A DNA stretch of 64,000 bases from Nonomuraea aurantiaca (GCF_020215705.1 NZ_JAIWNB010000001.1:620001-684000); one strand, 5' to 3'; numbered from the stretch's first letter, positions 1 through 9,490 are shown. Translations and numbers: made by a program. The notes: generated from the sequence alone by a model not told the origin.

Positions 1-1467
1 GGCCATGCCGCCCACCAGCGCGGTGGCCGCGCTGGTCGCGGTGTAGTAGTCGATGCCGCTGCCGTTGCCGAAGGCGTTGGTGGCGGTGACGACGTTCGTG
101 GGCCCGACCACGTCGGGCTTGATCCGCCCGTCCTGCGGGACGGGCCCGCGGCTCTGTTTCTCGTACGGGGTGAACGGCGGCTGCATGTCCACCGCGCCGA
201 TGGCCATCACCTTTCGCGCGTTACCGGGGGACTCCGCAGTGCCGGTGCCGGGCCCGCTGTTCCCCTGCGCGGCAATGACGGCGGAGCCGGCTTCGAACGC
301 GTGGTCGGCCGCGAGGGAAACGCTGCTCAGCGGACTGTCCGCGCTGCCGATGGGTGCCACGATCACCTTGTCCAGCCCGGCGGCGGCCTGCTGAAACGCC
401 TTCACGGCGACTGCGGGATCTATGAGGTGGCAGCCACTGTCAGTGGTCGAGTCGGGTCCGGCCGGCAGGATCTTGTAGCTGTCCACGGTCATGTCGGTGA
501 CGCCACGGTAGGCCTCACCGAAGACGCTGTTGCCGGTCAGCACCGCGGCGCTCTTGGTGCCGTGGTTGCGGCAGTCGTCGTCGGGGTTGGGCGCACCAGG
601 GTTGGCCAGGTCGAGCTGGAGACCCAGGTGTGAGGGGTTGGACAGCAGCTTGTGGCTGGCGCGCACACCAGTGTCGATCAAGCCGATCCGCTCACCGGCG
701 GCCGAGAATCCCTGCCACGGCTTTGTACGGAGCAGGTCTCGGGCGGCGGTTGGGTCGTTCAACGGGTTGCCGTCGTCCCCGATCGGGGTGTCGGCGAGCT
801 CGAGGTACTCCTCTGCCGGCTGGACGTACAGCACGTCGTCCCGCTGCGCCAGGGCCGGCACGGCGGCCAGCGGGACCTCGGCCCTGACGCCCTTGATCAG
901 CCAGTAGGTGTCGAGCACCTCGCCGCCGAGCGCGTGGAAGTCGGAGCGGAGCTGCCGGTAACCCGGCTCGCGCTGCGCGGTCAGTTGAGACACCAGCGCG
1001 GAGGAGCGCTCGGCGGCGGCCACGTTGACCGCGGCGCTCTTCGGCTGGGTGGGGTCGGACTCGGGGAACTGCGGGATGGTGACCTCGTCGTCGGTGAACG
1101 TGACCAGCACCCGTACACGCTGGTTGTCCGCCGTGTCGGCCTTCGCAGCCCTGTCGAGCCGGTCGCTCAGCTGCTGCGAGATCTTGACTGGTGGTGGCGG
1201 GTCGTAGGCGGGCTCGTCCTTCGCCGACATGCTGGGGTCGATGAACCTGGTCAAGGGCATCGCTTCGCTGGTCCCGGCAAGCCTCCCGTCCTGGATGCTC
1301 ACCCGGTCAACAGTGACGGTTTCGGATGGAACGGCGACTTGCCGTGCGGCTGACATCGCCGGACCGGTGGTTACGGTGCTGGCCAGCACGGCCAGACCGG
1401 CGGCGACGACCAGGGCGGTGAGGCCGGGCCGTCGGGGGCGTAACGCTCGCCTCATGCGACGTGACAT
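1..1467 (-). CDS. Secreted S8 (subtilisin-like) serine peptidase, C-terminus cut by window edge
   Basis: Translating the minus strand from ATG at 1467 gives 489 residues still open at base 1. An N-terminal Arg-rich stretch and hydrophobic segment (about residues 13-30) look like a signal peptide. A long propeptide-like region follows, then the S8 triad: Asp in GLIDTGV, His in NHGTKSA, the oxyanion Asn in AAQGNSGPG and Ser in TSAATALVGGMA at the window edge. The start is supported by a GAGGG sequence 9 nt upstream; a second in-frame ATG lies four codons later. Role (known of family): extracellular protein degradation. The gene is divergent from the LAL regulator at 1685. Only the C-terminal end is missing, so any trailing domains are unknown. 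Confidence 0.9.
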   Translation of the reverse strand, partial: MSRRMRRALRPRRPGLTALVVAAGLAVLASTVTTGPAMSAARQVAVPSETVTVDRVSIQDGRLAGTSEAMPLTRFIDPSMSAKDEPAYDPPPPVKISQQLSDRLDRAAKADTADNQRVRVLVTFTDDEVTIPQFPESDPTQPKSAAVNVAAAERSSALVSQLTAQREPGYRQLRSDFHALGGEVLDTYWLIKGVRAEVPLAAVPALAQRDDVLYVQPAEEYLELADTPIGDDGNPLNDPTAARDLLRTKPWQGFSAAGERIGLIDTGVRASHKLLSNPSHLGLQLDLANPGAPNPDDDCRNHGTKSAAVLTGNSVFGEAYRGVTDMTVDSYKILPAGPDSTTDSGCHLIDPAVAVKAFQQAAAGLDKVIVAPIGSADSPLSSVSLAADHAFEAGSAVIAAQGNSGPGTGTAESPGNARKVMAIGAVDMQPPFTPYEKQSRGPVPQDGRIKPDVVGPTNVVTATNAFGNGSGIDYYTATSAATALVGGMA

Positions 1468-1684
1468 GGTGCTAGTCCCTCTATGAGATGAATTCCGCTG
1501 CCTGAGCCAAGGGTGCGGACCAGGCGTCCAGATCAGGCTGGCCCGTACCTGGTGCCGAGGGCTTCAGGGCGGACCCCCAACCGCGACCCCAAGGTTTGGC
1601 GGACCCGCCCCGTCCGCTGGAGGCGTTTTATTGCGCAGACATAGGGGCCGTCGCCGTGCGATGGTGACGCGGGCGGTGAGAGCG

Positions 1685-4504
1685 ATGGTGGGTCAGGTGC
1701 GGCTGCGGGAGCGTGAGGATCACCTCGCGTCCCTCGCTGACGCCGCGAGGTCGGCCCGAGCCGGGCAGGGCCGGCTCGTGCTGATCAGCGGATCGGCTGG
1801 TCTGGGCAAGACCAGCGTGCTGGCGCAGGCGCGGCAGATCGCCGCTTCGGCGGGATTGCGGGTCCTGACGGCGCGCGGCACTGAGCTGGAACGCGATTTC
1901 GGCTTCGGGGTGGCGCGGCAGCTGTTCGAGCCGTGGCTGGCGGGCATGCCGGCGGGTGAGCGGGCCGCCCTGCTGCCGGATGCGGGCGCGGCGGCCGAGG
2001 CCGTCTTCGGCCCGGCCAGACCGGGGCAGGGCGCGGTGGGCGATTTCGCGGTGCTGCACGGCCTGTACGGGCTCGCGGCGCGAGGCGGCTCACTGGCGTT
2101 GCTCTGCGATGATCTGCATTGGGCGGATGAGTCGTCGCTGCGGTTCCTGGCCTATCTGCTGCCGCGCCTGGACGGGCTGGGACTGATGGTCGTGGCGGCG
2201 TTGCGGCCCGGCGAGACGGGTGCCGCGACCAGACTGCTGGATCTGATCACCGCCGATGACGGTTGCCAGGTGCGCAGGCTCGCGCCGCTGAGCGGGACCG
2301 CCAGCGCGGAACTGCTGCACGAGCTGCTGCCGGACGGCTGCGAGGACGACTTCGTCGTGGCCTGTCAGACGGCCGCGGCCGGCAACCCGCTGCTGCTGCG
2401 CGAGCTGGCGTGCACAGTGCGGACCGGCGACCTCGCGCCGACGAACGCCAACGCCCCGCGCGTGGCGGGCCTTGGCGCGGACGCGGTCGGCCGCCGGATC
2501 GCGCTCCGGCTCGACAGGCTGCCCAAGGCCGACGCGGCGGTCGCGGGGGCGGTCGCGACACTGGGCGGTGCGCCGATCGCCATGGCGTCCAAGCTGGCCC
2601 GTCTGCCGGCGGCGGAAGCCGCGGACGCCATCGCGGACCTGGTCACGGCCGACATCCTCCGTGTGGACGGCGGCCGGGTGGAGTTCGTCCATCCCCTGGT
2701 GCAGGCGGCCGTCTACGACCGGCTGAGCGTGACCGAACGCGTCGATCGGCACCGCTGCGCCGCCGGGCTGCTGGCCACCGCGGGTGCCCCGGCCGAGCAG
2801 GCCGCGGTCCACCTGCTCAGGATTCCGCCCGGCGGTGACCGTACCGCCATCGCCACACTGCGCCGCGCCGCCGATGACGCCCGGGCCCGTGGGGCGCCGC
2901 AGGCCGCGTTGAGCTACCTCCAGTGCTGCCTGGCCGCTATGGACGAGAACGATGTCCGGCGGGTGGAGGTGCTGACGACGGCGGGCATGGCGGCCGCCCA
3001 TGTCGACCAGAGCGCCGCGGTCACCCACCTGGCCGACGCGCTGGAGCTGACCACCGAGCCCCGTCAGCGGGCGGAGCTGGCCTACGCCCTGTCCCTCGCC
3101 TGCTCGCTGGTGGGCCGGATCGACGAGGCGCTCAGCGTGCTGGCGCGGGCCCGGGAATGGGTGCCCGACGAGGATGAGGAACTACGCCGCAGGCTGCTGG
3201 CCAGTACGACGCTCGTCAAGAGCATCTTCACCGGAGCCGACCGCGATGCCGCCGACCGTGAGCTCCAGGAACTCCGGGCTCTGACGCCCCATGACAGCGC
3301 CGGCGGACGCATGCTCGACTGCGTGATCGCCACGCGCGACGGCATGGCCGGCGATCCGGCCGCGATCCAGCGAGGGCTGCGCGGCCTCGCCGACGATGTG
3401 CTGATCTATCAGGCCATCGGCTGGCCGGCGCTCAACGGCGTGTGGGGAGTGCTGTTGTCCGCCGACCTGGACGATCCCATGGCCAGCATCGAACGTGCCC
3501 TGGAGCACGGTCGCGCACACGGATCGACCTTCGCCCTGGCCGCCGTGCTCACCTATCGCGGCCTGGGCAGACTGTGGCGCGGACAACTGCCCGACGCCGA
3601 GGCCGACCTGCGAGAGGCCGTAAGGGTGATCGACCTCGCCGGGATCGACTCGGGGCGCCCCTTCGCCGGAGCGTTCCTGGCCCTCACCCTGCTGGAGCGG
3701 CAGCTGCCCGACCAGGCGGCGGCGGCGCTGGAGTGGGTAGGCGCGCCCGATCCCGTGCCGCCGGTCGGGCCGTGGTACTTCTACCTCGACGCCCTGGCCG
3801 CCGTGCGACAGGCTCAGCAACGGTACGAGGAGTCCGCCGTGCTGGCCGTCGCGGCCGGCGACAACCTGGCTGTACACGGGTTCGGCAATCCCGCGTGCGT
3901 GCCGTGGCGTACCCGGGCCGCCCAGAGCCTGCACGCCCGGGGCCGTAGCGCGCAGGCGCGGGCGCTCGCCGAGGAAGAGCTCGAACTGGCGCGCCGATGG
4001 GGCGCGCCCCGCGCGCTCGGCCGCGCACTACGGGTGCTGGGCCTGCTGACCGGCGGCGAGCAGGGCCGCGAGCTGATGCGGGAGTCGGTAGAGGTGCTAC
4101 GCGGATCATCCGCCAGGCTGGAGTACGCCCACAGCCTGTACCACCTCGGCGCGGTGCTACGCCGGGCGGGCACGCTCACCGCCGCCCGCGTGCCCCTGAC
4201 CGAGGCGCTCGACCTGGCCGTGGCCTGCGGCGCACCCGGACTCGCCCAGGCGGCCAGGAACGAACTGCTGGCAGCGGGAGCTCGACCCCGGCGAGGCCGC
4301 CTGCTGTCGGGGCCGCAGGCACTGACGAACGCCGAGCAGCGGGTCGCCGCCCTCGCCGCGGCGGGCCACTCCAACCGGGACATCGCCCAGCGCCTCTTCG
4401 TCACCCCCAAGACCGTGGAGGTACACCTGACCAGCGTGTACCGCAAGCTCGGCGTCAGCAATCGGGCCGGCCTGAGGCAGGCGCTGGAACACGCGCCGCT
4501 TTGA
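1685..4504 (+). CDS. Large ATP-binding LuxR-family (LAL) transcriptional regulator
   Basis: A protein of about 939 residues. It has a Walker A motif GSAGLGKT (about residues 36-43), a Walker B-like LALLCDDLHWAD, a long helical TPR-like middle, and a C-terminal LuxR helix-turn-helix (LTNAEQRVAALAAAGHSN..., then TPKTVEVHLTSVYRKLGV). This order is typical of LAL regulators, which are ATP-dependent activators of catabolic or antibiotic pathways. The frame stays open upstream to TTG 1631 and ATG 1661; ATG 1685 was chosen because GGTGAG precedes it and because LAL proteins usually begin close to the P-loop. It is divergent from the S8 peptidase and 166 nt before a sigma-factor gene. Target genes are not evident from sequence. 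Confidence 0.9.
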   Translation: MVGQVRLREREDHLASLADAARSARAGQGRLVLISGSAGLGKTSVLAQARQIAASAGLRVLTARGTELERDFGFGVARQLFEPWLAGMPAGERAALLPDAGAAAEAVFGPARPGQGAVGDFAVLHGLYGLAARGGSLALLCDDLHWADESSLRFLAYLLPRLDGLGLMVVAALRPGETGAATRLLDLITADDGCQVRRLAPLSGTASAELLHELLPDGCEDDFVVACQTAAAGNPLLLRELACTVRTGDLAPTNANAPRVAGLGADAVGRRIALRLDRLPKADAAVAGAVATLGGAPIAMASKLARLPAAEAADAIADLVTADILRVDGGRVEFVHPLVQAAVYDRLSVTERVDRHRCAAGLLATAGAPAEQAAVHLLRIPPGGDRTAIATLRRAADDARARGAPQAALSYLQCCLAAMDENDVRRVEVLTTAGMAAAHVDQSAAVTHLADALELTTEPRQRAELAYALSLACSLVGRIDEALSVLARAREWVPDEDEELRRRLLASTTLVKSIFTGADRDAADRELQELRALTPHDSAGGRMLDCVIATRDGMAGDPAAIQRGLRGLADDVLIYQAIGWPALNGVWGVLLSADLDDPMASIERALEHGRAHGSTFALAAVLTYRGLGRLWRGQLPDAEADLREAVRVIDLAGIDSGRPFAGAFLALTLLERQLPDQAAAALEWVGAPDPVPPVGPWYFYLDALAAVRQAQQRYEESAVLAVAAGDNLAVHGFGNPACVPWRTRAAQSLHARGRSAQARALAEEELELARRWGAPRALGRALRVLGLLTGGEQGRELMRESVEVLRGSSARLEYAHSLYHLGAVLRRAGTLTAARVPLTEALDLAVACGAPGLAQAARNELLAAGARPRRGRLLSGPQALTNAEQRVAALAAAGHSNRDIAQRLFVTPKTVEVHLTSVYRKLGVSNRAGLRQALEHAPL

Positions 4505-4670
4505 CGGATCGAGCCGTCAGCGCTGATTTTGCCCGTCACGATCCCAGACCGGCCGCCGCATGAGTTCCTGAGGACCGGAGCCCCCTTTGCGTGCTCCGGT
4601 GATCGGGGATGCGGGCGATACAACCTTTCGTCACACAAGTCGCGTTGGCAACGGGGGAGAGGAGATCACA

Positions 4671-5189
4671 TTGGACCGTCACGACGGCTTCCGTGAGTTC
4701 GTGCTCGCCCGCCAGCAAGCCCTGATGCGGACCGCGTACCTGCTCACGGGAGACCCGCACCTGGCCGAGGACCTGCTGCAGAGCGTCCTGATCAATGTCG
4801 TGGGCCACTGGTCCAAGCTGGTCAAGGACGGCAACCCGGAGGCGTACACCCGCAAGGCCATGGTCAACCAGTACATCTCCTGGAGGCGCAGACCACGTCC
4901 CGAGGTGCCGAGCGGCGACCCGCCCGAGCGGGGCGCGTACTCCGACGGAGCCGTGCTCGACCGGATCGTGCTGCGTCAGGCGCTGGCCAAGCTGGGGCGC
5001 AGGCAGCGAGCCGTGATCGTGCTGCGTTTCTGGGAGGACCTGACCGAGGCGCAGACGGCCGAGGTGCTGGGCTGCGCGGTCGGCACCGTCAAGAGCCAGA
5101 CCCATCACGCGCTGGCCCGCCTGCGCGAGGTCGCGCCGGAGCTGGTGCATCTGCTGGATGATCCCGAGGTCGTGGAGGTGGCACGATGA
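4671..5189 (+). CDS. SigE-family ECF RNA polymerase sigma factor
   Basis: A 172-residue protein with ECF sigma region 2 (FREFVLARQQALMRTAYLLT, AEDLLQSVL) and region 4 (RQRAVIVLRFWEDLTEAQTA, LGCAVGTVKSQTHHALARLRE), the layout of the actinobacterial SigE family. The frame is open further upstream to TTG 4587, but TTG 4671 has a strong GGGGGAGAGGAG Shine-Dalgarno six bases before it and gives the usual family length, so the rare TTG start is preferred. Its stop overlaps the next start (ATGA), implying translational coupling with the membrane protein at 5186, which may be its regulatory partner (inference). Confidence 0.92.
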   Translation: MDRHDGFREFVLARQQALMRTAYLLTGDPHLAEDLLQSVLINVVGHWSKLVKDGNPEAYTRKAMVNQYISWRRRPRPEVPSGDPPERGAYSDGAVLDRIVLRQALAKLGRRQRAVIVLRFWEDLTEAQTAEVLGCAVGTVKSQTHHALARLREVAPELVHLLDDPEVVEVAR

Positions 5190-6307
5190 CGAGACTGCGT
5201 GAGGCGTTGGGGGACATCGCCGAGGAGGCTCCACTGGTGAGCCTCGCCGACGTGGCCATCGCGGGCCACCGGCACAGGCGGCGGACCGTGCTGACGGCAT
5301 CCGCCGTCGCAGTGCTGTGCGTGACGGCGGCGGCAGTGGCGGTGGTGGCGGCGGTGCCGTGGCCGCGTGGCGCCCGGACGGCCACGCAGCAGGGCCAAGA
5401 GGCCGTACCCGACCTGCCCTCGGGCAAGGTGGGAGCGATCAGCCGCGCGTACATGACATCTTGCAAGGTCGTTGAGCGTGAGGCTGACTGCGCCGCGGTG
5501 GAGTGGCGGGTGATCACCCGCGCCGGCAAGACCTACCGCGTGCCGCAGGCGCTCGCCGAGACCGCCAAGGACGAGCGGGTGCCCGTCGCGATCAGCCGGG
5601 ATGGCCGCTTGCTCGCCTACTACAGCCGCGACGCTCAGGCGCACGTGGTGCGCGACCTGGTGGGCGGCACCGAGACGACGTCGCCGGTCACCATCAAGGA
5701 GGAGCGGATCGGCATGGGTTCCATGCTCGTGCTCTCCGACGACGGCCGGTACATCGCCTTCGACCCGCGCGAGGGCAGCAAGTATCCCGGCATGCTGATC
5801 GACGTGCGCACCGGCAGGACGACACCCGTCAACGGCAAGTACGAGCCGGTCAGCGTCAAGGGCGGCGTCGCCGAGCTGGTCCGGTACCGCAAGACCGACC
5901 TGTGGCTCATGCCCGTCACGGGGGGCGGCAAGCCGGTCCGCTTCAACGGCGTGTTCATCATGTTCAGCGAAGTAGCGCCCGATGGTCGTACGGTGGTCGC
6001 GTTCGAGTTCCCGAGGGTCGGTAAGCGCGAGTCCCCGAGGCTCGAAAAGAGCACGCTGACCCTGCTCGACGCCAAGACCGGCAAGACCCTGCGCAAGGTG
6101 CCCATCAGCGGCCTGCCGGACGACCGCGGTGGCGTCGCCGGCACCACGATCTGGCAGAGCGAGTCCGAGGTCACGCTGCTGTACGGGGGCAAGGAAGGCG
6201 AGCGCTCGTACGCGGTCGACGTCAACACCGGGCGGGTTCGGCTCCTGGACCGTCAATCGGGCAGGCCCATGAACCTGACCTATCCCGGGGCAGCCGCGAG
6301 CGGCTGA
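5186..6307 (+). CDS. Membrane-anchored protein with WD40/TolB-like extracytoplasmic domain, sigma-factor partner
   Basis: A 373-residue protein. The N-terminus is cytoplasmic and charged, a single hydrophobic helix lies at about residues 33-58, and a long soluble domain follows. The repeated pattern of short beta-strand segments (AISRDGRLLAYYSRD, VLSDDGRYIAFDPRE, APDGRTVVAFEF) resembles TolB/WD40-like beta-propeller blades. It overlaps the ECF sigma gene by 4 nt (ATGA), a position often held by anti-sigma or sensor proteins. No anti-sigma zinc-binding (HxxxCxxC) motif is visible, so an anti-sigma role is only inferred from position. A perfect 12-bp hairpin lies 16 nt after the stop. Confidence 0.75.
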   Translation: MTRLREALGDIAEEAPLVSLADVAIAGHRHRRRTVLTASAVAVLCVTAAAVAVVAAVPWPRGARTATQQGQEAVPDLPSGKVGAISRAYMTSCKVVEREADCAAVEWRVITRAGKTYRVPQALAETAKDERVPVAISRDGRLLAYYSRDAQAHVVRDLVGGTETTSPVTIKEERIGMGSMLVLSDDGRYIAFDPREGSKYPGMLIDVRTGRTTPVNGKYEPVSVKGGVAELVRYRKTDLWLMPVTGGGKPVRFNGVFIMFSEVAPDGRTVVAFEFPRVGKRESPRLEKSTLTLLDAKTGKTLRKVPISGLPDDRGGVAGTTIWQSESEVTLLYGGKEGERSYAVDVNTGRVRLLDRQSGRPMNLTYPGAAASG

Positions 6308-6323
6308 CCCCCGCCGAAGAGCC

Positions 6324-6357
6324 GCCGCACCGGCCGGACCCCCCTGGCCGGTGCGGC
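6324..6357 (+). terminator. Hairpin terminator after the sigma-factor operon
   Basis: A perfect 12-bp stem (GCCGCACCGGCC at 6324-6335 pairs with 6346-6357) has a 10-nt loop and lies 16 nt past the stop of the membrane protein. There is no clear T-tract, as is common in actinomycetes. Confidence 0.7.
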
Positions 6358-6418
6358 GCCCGAACGCCGAGTCGGGACGTGCCATGGCTGTCGGCGGGAC
6401 GGGCCGCAGCAGCGGAAG

Positions 6419-6583
6419 TCATCCCCCGCACCTCGCTCTCCGCTCACTGGTGTGGAGGTAGCCCACGGTCGCGGCGAGCAGGAACATCCCCCAGAGCAGG
6501 AAGACCGGATAGGTCCCTGCGAACCCCCAGTTCCCGTCGAGAACCGTGGCCCCGCCGTCAGGCGCGCACGTGCGGGTGATGCC
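6419..6583 (-). pseudogene. C-terminal stump of a membrane protein
   Basis: A 54-codon minus-strand frame without a plausible start runs from an upstream stop (6584-6586) to TGA at 6419-6421. It has normal GC-rich codons and encodes a transmembrane-like helix (YPVFLLWGMFLLAATVGYL) followed by a basic tail (HTSERRARCGG). This looks like the surviving 3' end of a membrane-protein gene whose upstream part was lost at about 6585. The family is not recognised. Confidence 0.5.
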
Positions 6584-6652
6584 CTAGATCCACGCCACCC
6601 GGCCCCGACCTTGAGCCCGGCGTCCCTGCGCAGCCTTCGCCTACTTCAGATT

Positions 6653-6678
6653 GGTGGTGGCGAAGCGTCGCCACCACT
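6653..6678. repeat. Short hairpin, 11-bp arms
   Basis: Arms 6653-6663 and 6668-6678 (GGTGGTGGCGA / TCGCCACCACT) pair over 10 bp plus one G-T pair around an AGCG loop. No T-tract follows. The function is unknown. Confidence 0.55.
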
Positions 6679-6750
6679 GCCAAGAACTTGTCGTTTCCCC
6701 TGCCGAGCGTCGGGAGACTGGCTGTGGTCCCATAGCTTCGGCCGAAAATC

Positions 6751-6849
6751 CAACAGATATGCCTCTGGCCTGCATCGATAGGCAAGGCTCAGGGCTGGCC
6801 CATCAGCCGGAGACCTCTACATAAGCGCAGGTGAGAGGCATATCTGTTG
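6751..6849. repeat. Inverted repeat with perfect 16-bp ends spanning 99 bp
   Basis: CAACAGATATGCCTCT at 6751-6766 is repeated exactly in inverse orientation at 6834-6849. After two mismatches the match continues inward for another 5 bp (CCTGC). The core of about 67 bp carries no gene. The repeat is AT-richer than its surroundings. It could be the ends of a tiny non-autonomous element or a recombination site. Confidence 0.7.
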
Positions 6850-7338
6850 TATCCCGCGCCATTACTACCGGGACCCTTGGAGGAGGGCCAGGACCTGTTG
6901 TTGTCTGCGGCGGTCGGCCGCAGCGATGGGCCGCTCGTCTCGTGGCGCGACAGGCAGCGCGGGTGGGGGTGGCAGGAGGGTGATCTCAAGGCCGGTGATG
7001 GTGCGGCTGTGATCGGGCCTGCCGTCGTTGAGCCGTTCGTTGTAACGGGAGATGGGTGATTTGACCTTGCGGGTGCTGACTCGCGGGCGGCGGGGTGGCA
7101 GCAGCCCAGAAACCTTAACTACCTGGCCTTGGGGGAAGTCCCGAACACGTTCGCCGCAGTGCGACTGCTGCCCGTGGGCGCTTCTGACCTTGTCGCCGGG
7201 CAAGGTCCTGCACCGGCTATGGCTCCTCATGGATCTCCACTGCGGACGGTCCTGGACGCGCCACAACCGACACCGTACGGATTCAGCCGACGAATCCCAG
7301 GCGGATGACATCAGTGGACGAGATGTCAAGAAGGCGCA

Positions 7339-8646
7339 TCAGCCCAGAACTGTGCCCGAGTTCTCGGTGCCGCGGGGACGCTTGCGGGAGAACGCCGAAA
7401 GGTCTATGGCCAGGCCGGTGTGCTCGCCGACGAATCGTACCGGCCGTTCGTCGTGATCTACGCCGTTCTCGGTCTGTTCGATGATCGCGGCGAGGAACTT
7501 GCCGACGACCGGCGCGTTCTTGAACTGGTTGCCGCTCGTCCCCATGGCGACGTAGAACCCGTCCAGCTCCGTACGGTCGTAAATCGGCGTCCAGTCGTCG
7601 GCGACGTCGTAGACTCCCACGACCCCGCGAGCCCGATTCGGTATCTCCAACGTCGGTAGCCGTCGCGCAGCCCTCGTCACCTGGGCCTCGAACACCGCCG
7701 TCGTCGGATGCGCGGTGACGGCATCCGGGTCGTCCACCCACTGCAGCGGGTCGCATTCCGGTTCCGTACCACCCACCAGCAGTCCCCCGCCGGCCTCACC
7801 GCGCAGGTAGACACCCAGGTCCATGTCCGCGATGCAGATCCCGGCGCGGTTGTCGGCGCCGAAACCCGCGGGGGCCGCGACGTGCGCGACCTCCTGCCGT
7901 AACGGCCGGCATCCCACGGTGAAGTCGGATCCGACCGACGCCAGCTCGTTGATGCGGGTCGACCATGGGCCTGCGGCGTTGACCACCACGCCGCAGGGGA
8001 TCCTGCTCCCGTCTGCGAGTGTCACCGCGGTGACCCGGCCATGAGCCCGCTCGATCCCGCGCACCGACGTATGGAACCGGAACTCGGCACCGTGTGCCCG
8101 CGCGGCGGCGGCCAGATTCTGCGCCGCCAGTTGCGGATCGTTCACGAACCCCGCATCAGGTGTGTACACGGCACCCAGCGTGGTTTCGGTCTCGGCCCAG
8201 AACTCGTCGTCGTCGATACGTTTCGGTGGCCAGTACCTGCCGACGTCGATACCCAGGATCCGCTCCGACAGGTCCGCACTCGTCCACTCCTCGAACGGGA
8301 TACCCGCGTTCCGGAACAACGGCAGGTACACCGACCGAGGAGCCACGTCCACGTCCAGCATCGCCATCCCGCACCGTACGTACCGAGCCAACGGCCCGAC
8401 GTCGCGGCCAAGGTGCTCCGCCCACGACCTCCAGCCGAAGTGCGCCTCCCAGGCGGTGGCGACGCCCGCGGCGGTGGAGAAGTTGAACCGCACCACCGCG
8501 CTGGACGCACTCGTGGAGCCGTGGCCGGCGCCCCCGGCCTTGTCGACCACCGTCACCTGCCAGCCACGGCGGGCGAGTTCCAAGGCGACCGACGCGCCGA
8601 TCACCCCCGACCCGATCACCACGACATCCGTGCGCTTACCGGGCAC
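7339..8646 (-). CDS. FAD-dependent amine/D-amino-acid oxidoreductase (DadA/sarcosine-oxidase family)
   Basis: A 435-residue protein with an N-terminal Rossmann FAD site (VVVIGSGVIGASVALELARRGWQVTVVDK region, residues 8-36) and a C-terminal DAO-fold signature (GVVGVYDVADDWTPIYDRTE, then YVAMGTSGNQFKNAPVVGK). The family oxidises amines or amino acids with FAD. The start is GTG at 8646, with AGGACC about 9 nt upstream; it overlaps the end of the preceding esterase gene by 11 nt. It is the last gene of a leftward operon (amidohydrolase, esterase, oxidoreductase), so it probably oxidises the amine product released by the two hydrolases (inference). Confidence 0.88.
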   Translation of the reverse strand: MPGKRTDVVVIGSGVIGASVALELARRGWQVTVVDKAGGAGHGSTSASSAVVRFNFSTAAGVATAWEAHFGWRSWAEHLGRDVGPLARYVRCGMAMLDVDVAPRSVYLPLFRNAGIPFEEWTSADLSERILGIDVGRYWPPKRIDDDEFWAETETTLGAVYTPDAGFVNDPQLAAQNLAAAARAHGAEFRFHTSVRGIERAHGRVTAVTLADGSRIPCGVVVNAAGPWSTRINELASVGSDFTVGCRPLRQEVAHVAAPAGFGADNRAGICIADMDLGVYLRGEAGGGLLVGGTEPECDPLQWVDDPDAVTAHPTTAVFEAQVTRAARRLPTLEIPNRARGVVGVYDVADDWTPIYDRTELDGFYVAMGTSGNQFKNAPVVGKFLAAIIEQTENGVDHDERPVRFVGEHTGLAIDLSAFSRKRPRGTENSGTVLG

Positions 8647-9490
8647 GGCAGGTCCTGAGATAACTGAGGAACGAGGCCTGCAGGCCGGTCACGTGCGTTT
8701 CGTGCATGAGTGCGCTGGTGACGGATCCGCTGCGTGAGGTGAGGCGGTGAAGGAACGTGGCCGCGTTCTTCGCGAGATTCTGGTAGACCGCCACGTCTCC
8801 GAGGATCTCTCGGTCGTTGAAGGTCACGTGAAGCTTGGTAGCAGGCAGGGTGTCACCCATCGCTTGAAGACGAGCGAAGACCTGACTGTCTGCACCGACA
8901 ATGCCGGGGCTGCCCGCGCCGATGCTCTCGAAGAAGGTGCTATTGGTGAGCCAGGCGTAGAGACTGAAGAGTCCGCCGTAGGAATAGCCGAAGAGGCCGT
9001 GACCGCTCGGGGCTGTGCCGTAGTCGCGTTCGATCCGCGGGTGTAGGTCGTCGGTAAGGAAGTTCAGGAACATATCCCCGCGGCTGTCGCTCAATTCAGC
9101 GAGGTAGGCGTCGGCTTGCTCGCGAGTCATCGTGCCCGCTTCGACCCCCATCTCCACCGCATCGATGTACTCCTTCGCGATGGGTTCGCCGGGGGGCACG
9201 AGGTCGCGGTTGCGCAACCGCTCCCAGTGCTCTGCCTCCTCGCCTGCGTAGCCCACGCTGACTTGGACGTAGGGCTGAATCGACTGCATGGGGTCCAGTT
9301 GCGTGACGATGAGTGGGGCGGTCATGCCCACGGCCCAATTGCCGTCGAGCACGTACACGACAGGCGCTTGCGCCGCGGCAGGGTCGTAGCGCGGTGGCGT
9401 GGTGACCCAGACGCCGTAGTCGTGCCCACCGCTGGAGCGCATCTCGAAGTAGTCGGTGTGGGCGAGGCAGCCCTGCCACATGGTGCTCAT
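8636..9490 (-). CDS. Putative esterase (esterase D / Fes-like alpha/beta hydrolase)
   Basis: A 284-residue protein with the nucleophile elbow GYSYGG (Ser170), an upstream strand VVYVLDGNWAVG and a C-terminal HETHVTG with the likely catalytic His, as in the PF00756 esterase family. ATG 9490 overlaps the amidohydrolase stop (ATGA) and has AAAGGA just upstream; the longer open frame ahead of it lies inside the amidohydrolase gene. Probable role: hydrolysis of an ester or thioester intermediate in the same pathway. The substrate is unknown. Confidence 0.88.
   Translation of the reverse strand: MSTMWQGCLAHTDYFEMRSSGGHDYGVWVTTPPRYDPAAAQAPVVYVLDGNWAVGMTAPLIVTQLDPMQSIQPYVQVSVGYAGEEAEHWERLRNRDLVPPGEPIAKEYIDAVEMGVEAGTMTREQADAYLAELSDSRGDMFLNFLTDDLHPRIERDYGTAPSGHGLFGYSYGGLFSLYAWLTNSTFFESIGAGSPGIVGADSQVFARLQAMGDTLPATKLHVTFNDREILGDVAVYQNLAKNAATFLHRLTSRSGSVTSALMHETHVTGLQASFLSYLRTCRAR

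Larger units (their letters stand above)
6584..7338. other. Non-coding or decayed DNA, about 750 bp
   Basis: No convincing complete gene was found. A 154-codon minus-strand frame (6865-7329) ends in a Pro/Arg-rich tail and lacks a recognisable domain; it may be part of a decayed mobile-element gene, but this cannot be shown. The stretch holds a short hairpin (6653-6678) and a long inverted repeat (6751-6849). It separates a gene stump from an intact operon, consistent with a past insertion or deletion (inference). Confidence 0.45.

Noticed and set aside
6865..7329. 154-codon minus-strand frame considered as a transposase end
   Set aside because: No recognisable motif, and Arg/Pro-rich composition typical of chance frames; kept only as part of the decayed region.
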